A DNA stretch of 64,000 nt from Streptococcus oralis (GCF_002386345.1 NZ_CP023507.1:1426001-1490000); one strand, 5' to 3'; positions 38,467-47,858 are shown, counted from the first letter of the stretch. A program made the numbers and translations. The notes: generated by a model from the letters alone, not told the origin.

Positions 38467-40131
38467 TCAGCTATCACTTAATACTAAGTTATCTAGTGGA
38501 ATTTGATTAATTGTAATTTGCCCTTTTGATTCCAAAGGTAGGCATTTTTTTATAAAGTTCTGATATTCTGGATTTTCTAGTTTCTCTATGTTATTAATTC
38601 GATAATCATCTTTTATATTCTTGTCTAAAACATCATAGTATATTTCAACTAGACGCTCCTCTATTTCATAACTAGAATAATTATAGTCACTATAAAATAT
38701 ATCCTTAAATTCTTCTGATAAAAATAAATTTCTTAGCCCTATCTCCCATAAACACGATAAAAGTTGAGAAAGATAGTCCTTTTTCTTATTATATGAGTTT
38801 CCATCTACGTTCAAATAAACATCTGAACTTGCTATAAGATCCTCAATATTAAAATCTACAATCTTTGCTAACATTTCAAAATGAAAATATCCGTTAGACT
38901 CAAATAACTTGTTATACATATCTATGCCATTAAAATATTTATAACATTGAAAAAATAATACTAGAATACTATCTGTTTCTTCCCAACCATTCATCCAATT
39001 GATAATGTAGTCTGCTTTCTCATTATTATCAGTTATATTTGAAAGTTTTTCTAACGACTTCTGGAACTCTCTCAAGCTTAGTTTTTTTAGTTTTGAATCT
39101 TTATTTTTATCTTCTACAACTCTTTCACCTATATCTACATAATGAATTTTAAAAATCAATGATAACATTTTTCCAAAGTCATCATCTCTCAATTTACTCT
39201 TTTTCAAAATATTATCTATGACTTCTTCTGCAGATACCATTTTATTTTGATTTAACTTAAATTTACTATAAATGAGTCTCTCTGCTGACCCTATTTCCTT
39301 AATATTTAAAATTACAATAATTTTAAATCTTTTATTCTCAGAAAGATAGTCAATATAACCCAATAAATCATTGTAATCTGAAGGGTTATCTGATGTTTCT
39401 GCATATGAAACCCGTTCGAAATCATCAAAAATAATGATAGAATCTCGCTTCATCAAATCCGTTCCAACTGTTTTAAAGAACCATTTAAAAACTCCTCCAA
39501 CAAGTGGAATAAAGTCCAAATTTCCGAGTATGGATTGTTTTTCTATTTCATTGATCAATATTTTCTCGGCTTGCTCTCTTGTTTTTATCCCAAAGCAGGA
39601 AATATAGTAGATTTCTTTCTTTTTGTAAATTTGATTTTCAAAAAACGTCTTTATAAAAAATGTTTTCCCACTCCCCCAAGAACCATCCAACCAGAACACA
39701 TTATGAATAGAATCTGAACTATTTAAAAACTCCACCAGATAAGTTTGATAAGGATAGTCATCCAAGTCATATTCCGGAAATAGCTCTGGGTCCAGTTTCT
39801 TATAACTAACTTTTTTAAAAATTATGTCTAAAAACCAGAATAGTATTGTTGGTATAGTCAGTGCTAACAATATTATTACACGATTCGCATACAAAATCGA
39901 AATAATATCTTTTAAAATATTATAATTAGATACAAATTTATAGATAGGCAAAACAAAGCGTTTAAATTGTTCAATCTCCAGTGCAAGATACAGTACCCAT
40001 ATACTGGCTATAAATATTTTGTACCATTCAACAACTCTTACATTACTACTCCATGATGGTCTTTTCAATAAATATTTCAATGGTTTGAAATTCAGAATAA
40101 AATTAAGAATCCTCATCATTATATTTTTCAT
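38467..40131 (-). CDS. Membrane-anchored KAP-like P-loop NTPase
   Basis: A 554-aa protein of a P-loop NTPase family related to KAP NTPases. Two hydrophobic helices (~37-52 and 84-104) precede a Walker A (DGSWGSGKTF, 149-158) and a Walker B with DDFERV (231-241). The ~300-residue C-terminal part is helical, with no motif I know. GGGG before ATG and an extended -10 promoter support the start. It is AT-rich and lies alone between rny and a toxin-antitoxin module, an accessory position. It shares the D-ER motif with the YobI-like NTPase near 9 kb, but the membrane segments precede the P-loop here rather than interrupting the core. Confidence 0.65.
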   Translation of the reverse strand: MKNIMMRILNFILNFKPLKYLLKRPSWSSNVRVVEWYKIFIASIWVLYLALEIEQFKRFVLPIYKFVSNYNILKDIISILYANRVIILLALTIPTILFWFLDIIFKKVSYKKLDPELFPEYDLDDYPYQTYLVEFLNSSDSIHNVFWLDGSWGSGKTFFIKTFFENQIYKKKEIYYISCFGIKTREQAEKILINEIEKQSILGNLDFIPLVGGVFKWFFKTVGTDLMKRDSIIIFDDFERVSYAETSDNPSDYNDLLGYIDYLSENKRFKIIVILNIKEIGSAERLIYSKFKLNQNKMVSAEEVIDNILKKSKLRDDDFGKMLSLIFKIHYVDIGERVVEDKNKDSKLKKLSLREFQKSLEKLSNITDNNEKADYIINWMNGWEETDSILVLFFQCYKYFNGIDMYNKLFESNGYFHFEMLAKIVDFNIEDLIASSDVYLNVDGNSYNKKKDYLSQLLSCLWEIGLRNLFLSEEFKDIFYSDYNYSSYEIEERLVEIYYDVLDKNIKDDYRINNIEKLENPEYQNFIKKCLPLESKGQITINQIPLDNLVLSDS

Positions 40132-40160
40132 ATATACCCCTTTTAATCTATATTATCATG

Positions 40161-40169
40161 ATTATACCA
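40161..40169 (-). promoter_or_regulatory. Extended -10 promoter of the KAP-like NTPase
   Basis: TGGTATAAT on the minus strand, 30 nt upstream of the start codon. Confidence 0.6.
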
Positions 40170-40312
40170 CAAAATAAGAGTTATAAAGCGGATTAAAGGG
40201 ACAAGAATCTAGTTATTATACTAAAATTTTTCACTGATTTCTTAACTTAGGAAATCTGTCATTTTCCAAAAAATTTTATCTTTAATTTATTAGCTAAAAT
40301 TTCTAAAATAAA

Positions 40313-40337
40313 AAGCCTACCTTTCAGTAGACTTAGT
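40313..40337 (-). terminator. Terminator at the yoeB 3' end, containing a 19-bp direct repeat
   Basis: On the minus strand the hairpin AAGTCTAC-TGAAAG-GTAGGCTT is followed by TTTTATTTT. It includes the 19-bp stretch ACCTTTCAGTAGACTTAGT, repeated exactly at 40964-40982, and covers the yoeB stop codon. Confidence 0.6.
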
Positions 40338-40587
40338 AGTGATATTTGAAGGACAAGAAAGCGATGCTATCTCCATCCATCATATAAATCAAGCGATTTT
40401 CTGCATCAATACGTCGTGACCAAGCTCCTTGATAATCATACTTGAGCGGTTCTGGTTTCCCAATTCCTGAAAAAGGATCGCGTTGAATATCCTTGATTAG
40501 CATGTTGATTCTTTTTAATGTCTTCTTATCCTGAGTTTGCCAATAGCAATAATCTGCCCAGGCATCTTCTGTAAACTTGAGCAGCAT
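40333..40587 (-). CDS. yoeB: YoeB-family mRNA interferase toxin
   Basis: An 84-aa YoeB/Txe toxin that cleaves mRNA at the ribosome. Catalytic residues match: E46, R59/R65, H83 and Y84 in the KYHY C-terminus. The antitoxin gene is 3 nt upstream and co-transcribed. The gene ends inside the downstream terminator. Confidence 0.92.
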   Translation of the reverse strand: MLLKFTEDAWADYCYWQTQDKKTLKRINMLIKDIQRDPFSGIGKPEPLKYDYQGAWSRRIDAENRLIYMMDGDSIAFLSFKYHY

Positions 40588-40590
40588 TTC

Positions 40591-40845
40591 TCACTCCTCA
40601 ATAACATGGACCTGAGTACTTCCAGCTCGGACTTGAGAAATTCCTCGCAAGACCTTGTCAGAAAGCTCCTTGTTCTGAGCGATTCTCAAGGTTTCTTGAA
40701 TACTATCCCACTCGCTCTTTGAAAGGACAACAATATCCTCATCAGGATTTTTATTGACCACCGTCAAAGGCTCAAATTCTTCATTTACCTTTTTCATGTA
40801 GTCTTTTAAATGATTTCGGAATGTTGAATAAAGAACTGCTTCCAT
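40591..40845 (-). CDS. yefM: YefM-family antitoxin
   Basis: An 84-aa YefM/Phd antitoxin (MEAVLYSTFRNHLKDYMKKV...VVLSKSEWDSIQETL). The N-terminal half binds DNA and the C-terminal half binds YoeB. The start is ATG 40843-40845, placed correctly after GAGG; the ATG two codons earlier is too close to it. Autoregulation is likely through the TGTACA site upstream. Confidence 0.92.
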   Translation of the reverse strand: MEAVLYSTFRNHLKDYMKKVNEEFEPLTVVNKNPDEDIVVLSKSEWDSIQETLRIAQNKELSDKVLRGISQVRAGSTQVHVIEE

Positions 40846-40875
40846 AACCATACCTCATTTTACCTCTTTTCCACT

Positions 40876-40917
40876 ATTATACACAAAAAGAAAGAAATTG
40901 TCAGGAACTTGTACAAG
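40876..40917 (-). promoter_or_regulatory. yefM-yoeB promoter and TGTACA operator
   Basis: Minus strand -35 CTGACA (40899-40904), 17-bp spacer, -10 TATAAT (40876-40881). Just upstream is the perfect palindrome CTTGTACAAG (40908-40917), carrying the TGTACA core known from the E. coli yefM operator. Confidence 0.7.
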
Positions 40918-40957
40918 ATTTTTCTTTTCTATCTATTTATTCGAAAATCTTCTAAAA

Positions 40958-40982
40958 AAGTCCACCTTTCAGTAGACTTAGT
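40958..40982 (-). terminator. Terminator at the tmcAL 3' end, second copy of the 19-bp repeat
   Basis: The minus-strand hairpin AAGTCTAC-TGAAAG-GTGGACTT is followed by TTTT. It shares ACCTTTCAGTAGACTTAGT (40964-40982) with the yoeB terminator and likewise covers the stop codon of the preceding gene. Confidence 0.6.
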
Positions 40983-42075
40983 TTGTTTCTATTCTAATGG
41001 GCACCCTGCCGAAATTCTGCTCTGCGATGCTTGGCTGTCCTAGTTGGTAAATCTGGTCTGCCTTTTGCGTCATGGTATCCCAAGGTTCTTTGCCAATTCG
41101 GCTGACTAGTTGGACTTGGTCTTTCAGAGACTTGAGATGTTGTCTGCCTTTTTCGGTAAAACCAAGGACATGGATACCTTCTGGCAAGTCACTTTCTCTA
41201 GCTTGAACCAAGATATAAGTCAATAGGCGTCTGACACGCGCTTTTGTGTAACGTTTGGTCGCAACCGCCTCGACCAATTCCTCCACAGACTGGGCTGTTT
41301 TGATAGCATCCTTGATGCGCACAGCCATTTCTTGATTGACCTGATAGATGGCGGTTAGGTCTGGATTTGACAAGATTTGATAGCGGAGCAAGGGAAAATA
41401 GTCTTCCCAGCTCACCTTACTGGTCTGCTCAAAGAGGGCAAGAGAAGGCATAAAGCGTTCTAAGAAACCTTGGTCTGATTGATGCTGACGAAGGGCTGTC
41501 GCCGAGGCAAAGTCCACATCCTTATCCACAGAATGGTAACCCGCCCCCTGACGTTGAATTGGATGCAGGTTGACGTTTCGTCCTGCAATTGCCTTGGCAT
41601 AAGCTAGAGCTAGAACATGATTGGGCGTATTGCCAGAAAAATCAAGGCCAGCAAATTCCTTCCACATGGCTTGGGTTTTCTGAGGGTAGGAGAATGAATC
41701 AGGTAGATTGTCCACAAAATTCTCCATCTCAACGCCTTGCTCTGCGTATAATTCAGCAATTTTCTGGTAGTCCAGAACTTCCTCTGTCCCAAAAGCTAGG
41801 CTATCAATGCCCAACCGATCCAAGATATCCACAGCCCCTTGACCAAAGAAATCCGCTGCCTGAACACTGACTAAAAAGGGCAATTCCACTACCAGATCCG
41901 CTCCATTTTCCAGCGCCATCTGAGCCCGAGTCCACTTGTCCACGATAGCAGGCTCTCCACGCTGTATGAAATTCCCAGACATGGCAACGATTTTCAGTCC
42001 CTTCGCCTGATCCAGCAGGTATTTATGCCCATTATGAAAAGGATTGAACTCCGCGATAATACCTGTAATGGTCAT
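40978..42075 (-). CDS. tmcAL: tRNA(Met) cytidine acetate ligase TmcAL
   Basis: A 365-aa nucleotidyltransferase-fold enzyme (formerly YlbM) that acetylates C34 of elongator tRNA-Met using acetate and ATP. The N-terminal FNPFHNGH is the HxGH-type nucleotide motif, and [19 protein letters not shown] is the family signature. It follows the methyltransferase gene by 9 nt, as in other streptococci. Confidence 0.92.
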   Translation of the reverse strand: MTITGIIAEFNPFHNGHKYLLDQAKGLKIVAMSGNFIQRGEPAIVDKWTRAQMALENGADLVVELPFLVSVQAADFFGQGAVDILDRLGIDSLAFGTEEVLDYQKIAELYAEQGVEMENFVDNLPDSFSYPQKTQAMWKEFAGLDFSGNTPNHVLALAYAKAIAGRNVNLHPIQRQGAGYHSVDKDVDFASATALRQHQSDQGFLERFMPSLALFEQTSKVSWEDYFPLLRYQILSNPDLTAIYQVNQEMAVRIKDAIKTAQSVEELVEAVATKRYTKARVRRLLTYILVQARESDLPEGIHVLGFTEKGRQHLKSLKDQVQLVSRIGKEPWDTMTQKADQIYQLGQPSIAEQNFGRVPIRIETN

Positions 42076-42084
42076 GGTAATCTC

Positions 42085-42825
42085 CTACTTCTGCGCGACA
42101 AAAAACCAACGTCTACTGTTTTCTGTTGGTTCCTTGTCCTCAAAGTCCGCATATAGTTTGAAGAACTTGAAACCAGCTTGTTCCAGCAAAATATCATAGG
42201 TCAAAACCTCATAGGTTCGCTCCTCATGCACTTCATCGTGGCGACTAAAGGAACCGTCAGCCTCCTTGATAAAGAAGGTCAACTCATGCACGATGGAGTG
42301 AGGTGCTTCGTCCTCATAGGTGTCCCAAAGCATAGCGAAATCTTCCGCATTTTCATGGTAAGAATAGCCTGGAAAAACTTCATCTGTCTGGTAGGTCGAA
42401 TGTACATCAAAGATAAATACTCCGTCTTCATTGAGGGCATTATACACTTCCTTAAAGACGTCTCCTACTTCCACCTCATCCTGCATGTAACAGATCGAGT
42501 CCGAATAACAAGTAACAAAATCATATTTCCCTGCTTTGGACAAATCCAGCATGTTGCCTTCAATAAAATCAATCTTTTGCTTGGCTGAAGCAGCTCTCTT
42601 CTCCGCAATCTTCAGCATATCTGCGCTCAAGTCAAGCCCCGTCACATCAAAGCCTGCTTGAGAAAAGCGCACAGACTGGATACCTGTTCCACAAGCCAAT
42701 TCCAAAAGCTTCTTTCTCTCCTTGGTCTTAGGCAAATGACGCAGAGAAAAATCCGTCCATTTATCGTATAAACTGTCATCCATGACCGCATCATAGACCG
42801 CCGCAAAGGTTTCATAAGTCGCCAT
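42085..42825 (-). CDS. Class I SAM-dependent methyltransferase
   Basis: A 246-aa Rossmann methyltransferase: LLELACGTGIQSVRFSQAGFDVTGLDLS contains the SAM motif I and the acidic residue at the end of strand 2. Start taken as MATYETFAAVYD (ATG 42823-42825); the ATG two codons upstream is equally possible, and the longer 23-residue extension is not typical of the family. It is a conserved neighbour of rsfS and tmcAL in streptococci. The substrate is unknown. Confidence 0.85.
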   Translation of the reverse strand: MATYETFAAVYDAVMDDSLYDKWTDFSLRHLPKTKERKKLLELACGTGIQSVRFSQAGFDVTGLDLSADMLKIAEKRAASAKQKIDFIEGNMLDLSKAGKYDFVTCYSDSICYMQDEVEVGDVFKEVYNALNEDGVFIFDVHSTYQTDEVFPGYSYHENAEDFAMLWDTYEDEAPHSIVHELTFFIKEADGSFSRHDEVHEERTYEVLTYDILLEQAGFKFFKLYADFEDKEPTENSRRWFFVAQK

Positions 42826-42961
42826 ATTCATGATACCAAGTCCGCCCGTAATCGGAATGAAAATTAGGAGCTTGACGATGGAGCCGAGCTCCAAGGAAGG
42901 CTATCTATTTTCCGACGATTACAGGACGGGTTCAAATCCTTTCTAAGATACAAAGAGCGTT

Positions 42962-43039
42962 AAAAGCTAAGAGAAAATAGGAATCTTACCGACGTAGCGT
43001 CAGATACAAAGGAAGTTCCTCTTTTTCTCACAGCTTTTA
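42962..43039. repeat. Imperfect palindromic element with internal hairpin
   Basis: Arms of about 28 nt are imperfectly complementary: TAAAAGCTAAGAGAAAATAG (from 42962) against the reverse of 43012-43039, which reads TAAAAGCTGTGAGAAAAAGA. Near the centre is GACG-TAG-CGTC. It resembles a small non-autonomous hairpin repeat but I cannot assign it to BOX, RUP or SPRITE. Confidence 0.5.
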
Positions 43040-43117
43040 GCTCGTGTTCAGTTTCAAGATCAACCAAACACGACGCCCTCACCTTTCCATCCATTTTTTC
43101 TAAAATAAGCAAAGAAA

Positions 43118-43138
43118 CCCAGTTGAGTGCAACTGAGT
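43118..43138 (-). terminator. Weak terminator after rsfS
   Basis: Short stem CAGTTG-AGTG-CAACTG with partial flanking pairs and a T-rich minus-strand tail. Confidence 0.5.
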
Positions 43139-43145
43139 TCATCTA

Positions 43146-43499
<354 letters not shown>

Positions 43500-44093
43500 T
43501 TAGTCCTCTTTCAAATAGTGCACAAAGGCGTTATAGGTTTCAAGGGTTTGGGGATAGATGGGAAATCCCTGATGAGCTAAATGCTCCACGGTACGAGCTG
43601 TCTCATAAGCCACTGCCTTATTGAGCGACAAACTTGCAATCTCACGCGCCTGGTCCACTCCAGGGAAGGCACGATTGTGCTCGATATAGTCTGCTACATA
43701 GATGACCTTGTCTAAGTCCGTCATCTGACCAGCACCAACTGTATGAATTTCAATGGCTCGCAGGACTTCTGGATCATGCAAATCCAAATCTTCCTGAATC
43801 TTGTAGATGCCAACCATGCCATGCCAGACATTATTGCCCCAGTTTTTGAGGTCAGGGTCTAGCTGATAACGGTCAATCAAGTCTAGGAATTCCTGATCTG
43901 ACAACTTTTTAGCATAGTCATGGAGAAGTCCTGCAAGAGCAGCTTTCTCACTATCCAAACCAAAACGCTGAGCCAGTTCTATGGCTGCACGCTCCACCCC
44001 CAAGCAATGGGTTAGACGTTTTTCGGGTAGAAGCTCTGCCATTCTTCCCAACAAAACCTCACGTGAACAGTTGATATAGTCTTGATAGGCCAT
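43500..44093 (-). CDS. yqeK: HD-domain hydrolase YqeK (Ap4A hydrolase-type)
   Basis: A 197-aa HD protein with metal ligands in HCLGVE...LLHDYAK and a downstream histidine pair. YqeK proteins are symmetrical Ap4A hydrolases in Gram-positives; that activity is from family knowledge. It overlaps nadD by one base. Confidence 0.92.
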   Translation of the reverse strand: MAYQDYINCSREVLLGRMAELLPEKRLTHCLGVERAAIELAQRFGLDSEKAALAGLLHDYAKKLSDQEFLDLIDRYQLDPDLKNWGNNVWHGMVGIYKIQEDLDLHDPEVLRAIEIHTVGAGQMTDLDKVIYVADYIEHNRAFPGVDQAREIASLSLNKAVAYETARTVEHLAHQGFPIYPQTLETYNAFVHYLKED

Positions 44094-44722
44094 CAGTAGA
44101 GCCCCTCCTTCTCGATGTAGTCTAGCACTGGCTGAGGTAGGAGAAAGTTGGGTTGCCGACCTTGGGCAATGAAGTCACGTACCATGCTGGAGGAAATATC
44201 CATGAGAGGCACATCCACCCAGATAACTGGATAGGAAGTTCCTGCCTTGTAGCGTGGACGCTGAACCCCTACAAACTGAACCATGTCGACCAGCTCATCA
44301 ATTCGGTACCACTTAGGCAGATAGTCCACCATATCAGCTCCGATAATGAAGTAATAATCCGTATCTGGATGTTGCTCTGTCAAAATCTTCATGGTGTCGT
44401 AGGTGTAGGAAATGCCCTTGCGCTCTAACTCGATTGTTTCAATGGCTAAGCCTTCAATCCCCTCAATCGCCAACTCAAGCATCTTGAGCCGATGGTGCTC
44501 GGGAATGGTTTCCTTTTTATCTACATGAGGTGGTTGGTATTCGGGCATAAGCAGAACTTGATCCAGTCCTAACTGTTGTCGTACTTGGTCCGCTACAACA
44601 AGATGGGCATTGTGAACGGGGTTAAAATTCCCTCCTAGGATCCCGACTTGTTTGCGTTTTTTCTCCTTGATTTCTGGCTCCAACTCTACCTTAGTAAAGG
44701 GAGTCAATAATTCGATTGCCAT
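44093..44722 (-). CDS. nadD: Nicotinate-nucleotide adenylyltransferase
   Basis: A 209-aa enzyme making NaAD from NaMN and ATP in NAD synthesis. The nucleotide-binding [12 protein letters not shown] (HxxH) lies after a short N-terminal extension of ~25 residues, and the C-terminal ISSSMVR signature is present. In the operon yhbY-nadD-yqeK-rsfS. Confidence 0.95.
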   Translation of the reverse strand: MAIELLTPFTKVELEPEIKEKKRKQVGILGGNFNPVHNAHLVVADQVRQQLGLDQVLLMPEYQPPHVDKKETIPEHHRLKMLELAIEGIEGLAIETIELERKGISYTYDTMKILTEQHPDTDYYFIIGADMVDYLPKWYRIDELVDMVQFVGVQRPRYKAGTSYPVIWVDVPLMDISSSMVRDFIAQGRQPNFLLPQPVLDYIEKEGLY

Positions 44723-44773
44723 AGGCTCGTCTTCCTTTAATTCTCTGTAAAAACAGTTGTTTGGAGTAGGTGT

Positions 44774-45085
44774 TTAGATTTCTTTAACTTTCTTGGAAAT
44801 CTTGCGATTTTCTTTCTTGCTGGATTGTTTAAACAAGATCAAGATGCGTCCGATTTTTTGGACCGTATCCACACCGATTTCTTCTTCCAAGATTTCAGCT
44901 ACTTCATGGATATTTTCATCTGTGTTTTGTAAGAGTGTAACTTTAATCAATTCGCGGGCGTCAAGAGCTTGACGAACGCTGGTCTTGATTTGGTCGTTAA
45001 GACCATTTTTCCCAATTTGGATGATGGGTTTGAGGGTGTGTGCCTGGCTGTTGAGGAAGGCACGTTGTTTTGAGGTTAATGACAT
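44774..45085 (-). CDS. yhbY: CRS1/YhbY-type RNA-binding ribosome assembly protein
   Basis: A 103-aa CRM-domain protein (LTSKQRAFLNSQAHTLKPIIQIGKNGLND) linked to 50S assembly. The C-terminus is basic. It follows yqeH after a 210-nt structured spacer and precedes nadD. Confidence 0.93.
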   Translation of the reverse strand: MSLTSKQRAFLNSQAHTLKPIIQIGKNGLNDQIKTSVRQALDARELIKVTLLQNTDENIHEVAEILEEEIGVDTVQKIGRILILFKQSSKKENRKISKKVKEI

Positions 45086-45103
45086 ATTCTTTCTTCCTTT
45101 TTG

Positions 45104-45257
45104 GATAGTTATTTTAGGTGGTGGGGGACGGTCGGAACTAATTTTCCAAAGAATTCATCTTTGAAAAATGGATTTCCTAACCTCACACTTGAGCCTAGGT
45201 CTCAAGTGTGCCCCTTGCCAATCTAAAGATTGGCAAGACACCACGGCAATAACTATC
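45104..45257. repeat. Nested hairpin element between yqeH and yhbY
   Basis: Outer arms GATAGTTATT / AATAACTATC (45104-45113, 45248-45257) with GGTGG / CCACG nearby. Inside are two perfect hairpins: CACACTTGAG / CTCAAGTGTG (45184-45193, 45201-45210) and CTTGCCAATCT / AGATTGGCAAG (45214-45224, 45227-45237). A third, imperfect one (TTTCCAAAGA / TCTTTGAAAA) lies near 45144-45166. It resembles the elements at 17.3 and 53.5 kb in design but not in sequence. It lies inside the operon, so it may modulate readthrough into yhbY. Confidence 0.6.
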
Positions 45258-45295
45258 TTTTTATGAGCTCACTTTGTTCGCTCAGTGATTTTATT

Positions 45296-46402
45296 TTAAA
45301 TAATGGCTTTTCGTGTGACGACGGCGACGCCTTCTGGTGCCCAGACGGCGACTTTGGCGATGCCTGTTACGCGGATCCAGCCTAGGCCTGAGATGACCAG
45401 ATCTGTCTTGTCCTTAATGGTAAAGACATGCTGGACTAGTTTTGGAAAATCTTCTTTTTCTTTACTATTTGGTGGTGTGAGAAGGGTTCCAAGGTGCTTG
45501 TCGTAGAAAGCACTAGCGCCTTCAAGCTTGGTACGGTGGAGTTTGAGTTCATTATCAAAGAAGGCTGTAAAACCTTGCTTTTCTCCTGATATAAAGTCAA
45601 ATCGTCCGAGACCACCTAGAAACAGGGTTTGTTCAGGGTTAAGCTGATAGGTTTTGGGCTTGATTTCCTTTTTAGGGCTGACATACTTGAGGTTTTTAGC
45701 CGTCAAGTAGTGGGCCATCTGGTGTCGGTGGATAATTCCCGGCGTATCGTAGATATAAGATCCGTCTTCAAGCGGAATCTCAATCTTGTCCAAGGTTGTT
45801 CCTGGGAAGCGCGAAGTCGTGATGACATTTTGGTTACCCGTTATTTCTTGAATAATGGCATTGATGAGGGTTGATTTTCCAACGTTAGTCACACCGACCA
45901 CATAGACATCGCGTCCCTTACGATAATGCTCAATCTTATCAATGACTTCCTTGATAGCATGCTTATTCTGTGCTGAAGTCAGGACGACATCCACAGGGCG
46001 AAGACCTTCTTCGTGGGCACGCTCCATCAGCCACTGGCTAATCTTGCCTGGTTTAACAGACTTGGGCAGGATATCTTTTTTATTTCCAACCAAGAGGACA
46101 TCATTGCCCGAGACAAAACGTGGCAAGCCTGGGATGACAGAGCCATTAAAGTCAAAGATATCAATGACATTGACCACCAAGGCATCACTGTCTCCCACCT
46201 CGTGCAAGAGCTTGAGGAAATCATCGTCCGTCAACTGGACATCTGTGATTTCATTGTAATGACGGAGACGGAAACAGCGTTGGCAATAGACTTCGCCAGT
46301 CTCCAAACCTTTTTCGAGTGCCGACTGGGGAGTGAAACCAAGACCAGCCTTGTCTGTCGTCTGAATGGTTGCCCCACAACCAATACAGAGAATTTCTTCC
46401 AT
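45296..46402 (-). CDS. yqeH: Circularly permuted ribosome-biogenesis GTPase YqeH
   Basis: A 368-aa GTPase required for 30S assembly. The N-terminal zinc finger (CIGCGATIQ...CQRCFRLRHYN) is followed by permuted G motifs: NKKD (G4) comes before GVTNVGKST (G1) and DTPG (G3). The C-terminal RNA-binding region completes a normal-length family member. It starts 2 nt after yqeG. Confidence 0.95.
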   Translation of the reverse strand: MEEILCIGCGATIQTTDKAGLGFTPQSALEKGLETGEVYCQRCFRLRHYNEITDVQLTDDDFLKLLHEVGDSDALVVNVIDIFDFNGSVIPGLPRFVSGNDVLLVGNKKDILPKSVKPGKISQWLMERAHEEGLRPVDVVLTSAQNKHAIKEVIDKIEHYRKGRDVYVVGVTNVGKSTLINAIIQEITGNQNVITTSRFPGTTLDKIEIPLEDGSYIYDTPGIIHRHQMAHYLTAKNLKYVSPKKEIKPKTYQLNPEQTLFLGGLGRFDFISGEKQGFTAFFDNELKLHRTKLEGASAFYDKHLGTLLTPPNSKEKEDFPKLVQHVFTIKDKTDLVISGLGWIRVTGIAKVAVWAPEGVAVVTRKAII

Positions 46403-46404
46403 AG

Positions 46405-46932
46405 TTAAATTCCTTTTTTAAATGTAATCGGTCCGTACTTTTCAGTGATTTTTCGCATAACACGGCGCTCGCGAGCCCGGTTAATCTGCGTTTTGATGGA
46501 GTCGTGTTGGACCAAGGGTTTGACTAAAATCGAGCGAATGCCTGCACGATGTGCTGCACGAATATCCGTCATAAGTTGGTCGCCGACCATGACCACTTCA
46601 TTTTTCTCATAGTGAAATTCCTTCATGGCACGGTCAATCCCAAATGTGAAAGGCTTCAAGGCCCAATAAACATAATCAATCCCAAATTTCTCAACTGCAC
46701 GTTGAACTCGTTTTTTGGTGTTATTTGAGACCACGATAATGCGAATGCCCGCGTCCCGAAGGTCATGTAGCCATTGCTTCATCTCTGGCGTCCCATCAGG
46801 GTTGTTCCAAGCAATGAGGGTATTGTCCAGATCGACCAAAACAGCCTTGATCCCCTGCGCTTGCAGGCTTGGGACTGTCAGATCATAAACTGCTTCCACA
46901 GCAAAGTCTGGCATGTAATTTTCAATCGCCAT
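46405..46932 (-). CDS. yqeG: YqeG family HAD-IIIA phosphatase
   Basis: A 175-aa HAD hydrolase with DLDNTL (motif I), VSNNTKKR (motif II) and GDQLMTD (motif IV). The physiological substrate is unclear; its fixed place upstream of yqeH suggests a link to ribosome biogenesis or phospholipid metabolism. Only 17 nt separate it from the corA stop, so it depends on upstream transcription or a promoter inside corA. Confidence 0.92.
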   Translation of the reverse strand: MAIENYMPDFAVEAVYDLTVPSLQAQGIKAVLVDLDNTLIAWNNPDGTPEMKQWLHDLRDAGIRIIVVSNNTKKRVQRAVEKFGIDYVYWALKPFTFGIDRAMKEFHYEKNEVVMVGDQLMTDIRAAHRAGIRSILVKPLVQHDSIKTQINRARERRVMRKITEKYGPITFKKGI

Positions 46933-46949
46933 TCTGGCTCCTTTTCTTT

Positions 46950-47858
46950 TTAATTTCTAGCAATATTCTTTAAACATTGGGCTAAGACTACCCATAAAAT
47001 GAGACTAGCTATCAAAATATAAATCCAAGCATTTGGTTCATCTGCAAACGGTAAAGGAACATTCATTCCGAAGAATCCTGTAATAACCGCAAGGATAGCT
47101 AACAAGACTGAGATAATTGTCAAAGTTGTCAAATTATCATTTAGATTATTATTTAGGATGTTGTTGTAAGAGGCTGAGAGTTGTTGCAAAACTTGAGAAA
47201 TCAAGTCTGTCATCGAAACCAACTGATGTGCTTCAATCATGGCATCGTCAAACTGCTCTCTTTCTACCTCATTAAAATTGCGATAAAGAGCATGCCCTTG
47301 GATGTGTTCCAAGAGGAGACGATTTTGTTTGGCAGCTGCTGTCAGGTAAACCATACCAGTTTCCAAGTCAGAGAGGGCAAAAAGATTTTTTTTAGTTGTT
47401 TTTTGACGAAGAAGTGCACTGATTTCATCCTTACTTTTATCCATCTCTTCAATCACTGGATAGTAAGCATTGCTAATAATCTCTAAACTGGCAAAAAGAA
47501 ATTTATAGATTGAAACAACTTCATGGCTTTCAAGGTAGGTTGCCATACGTTTAATCACATAACTATTCTTGTGATTGCTAATTGTAATCAGCCGTTGTTT
47601 TTCAACGATAAAGGTCATCGGAATCGCTTCATAATATTCTTTATCTTTTTCTAAATCAAGAACATTATAAATGAAGGTTACCGTTCCCGTTTCACGGTGA
47701 TAGTCCATGTGGGCACGCTCATTTCTATCCAGAGCATACTCGATAGTTTCCTTGTCCAATCCATAGACATCCGAAAGGTCTTCCATGTTTTTGATCTTGT
47801 CTACATCAAGATCTATCCATGTACAATCGTGACCTAATTTTTTCTCTACAAATAGCAT
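46950..47858 (-). CDS. corA: CorA-family magnesium/divalent cation transporter
   Basis: A 302-aa channel protein: a large N-terminal cytoplasmic domain, a long helix, and two C-terminal TMs. The signature loop reads FGMN where the consensus is YGMN. The short acidic loop PFADEPNAW follows between the TMs. It probably transports Mg2+; the F for Y change is common and not disabling. Its own extended -10 promoter lies upstream. Confidence 0.92.
   Translation of the reverse strand: MLFVEKKLGHDCTWIDLDVDKIKNMEDLSDVYGLDKETIEYALDRNERAHMDYHRETGTVTFIYNVLDLEKDKEYYEAIPMTFIVEKQRLITISNHKNSYVIKRMATYLESHEVVSIYKFLFASLEIISNAYYPVIEEMDKSKDEISALLRQKTTKKNLFALSDLETGMVYLTAAAKQNRLLLEHIQGHALYRNFNEVEREQFDDAMIEAHQLVSMTDLISQVLQQLSASYNNILNNNLNDNLTTLTIISVLLAILAVITGFFGMNVPLPFADEPNAWIYILIASLILWVVLAQCLKNIARN

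Larger units (their letters stand above)
42826..43145. other. 320-nt intergenic stretch between rsfS and the methyltransferase gene
   Basis: Contains the rsfS terminator, a large imperfect palindrome (42962-43039, listed separately) and a GGAGC/GCTCC mini-hairpin near 42882-42895. No convincing ORF or clear promoter. Confidence 0.5.
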
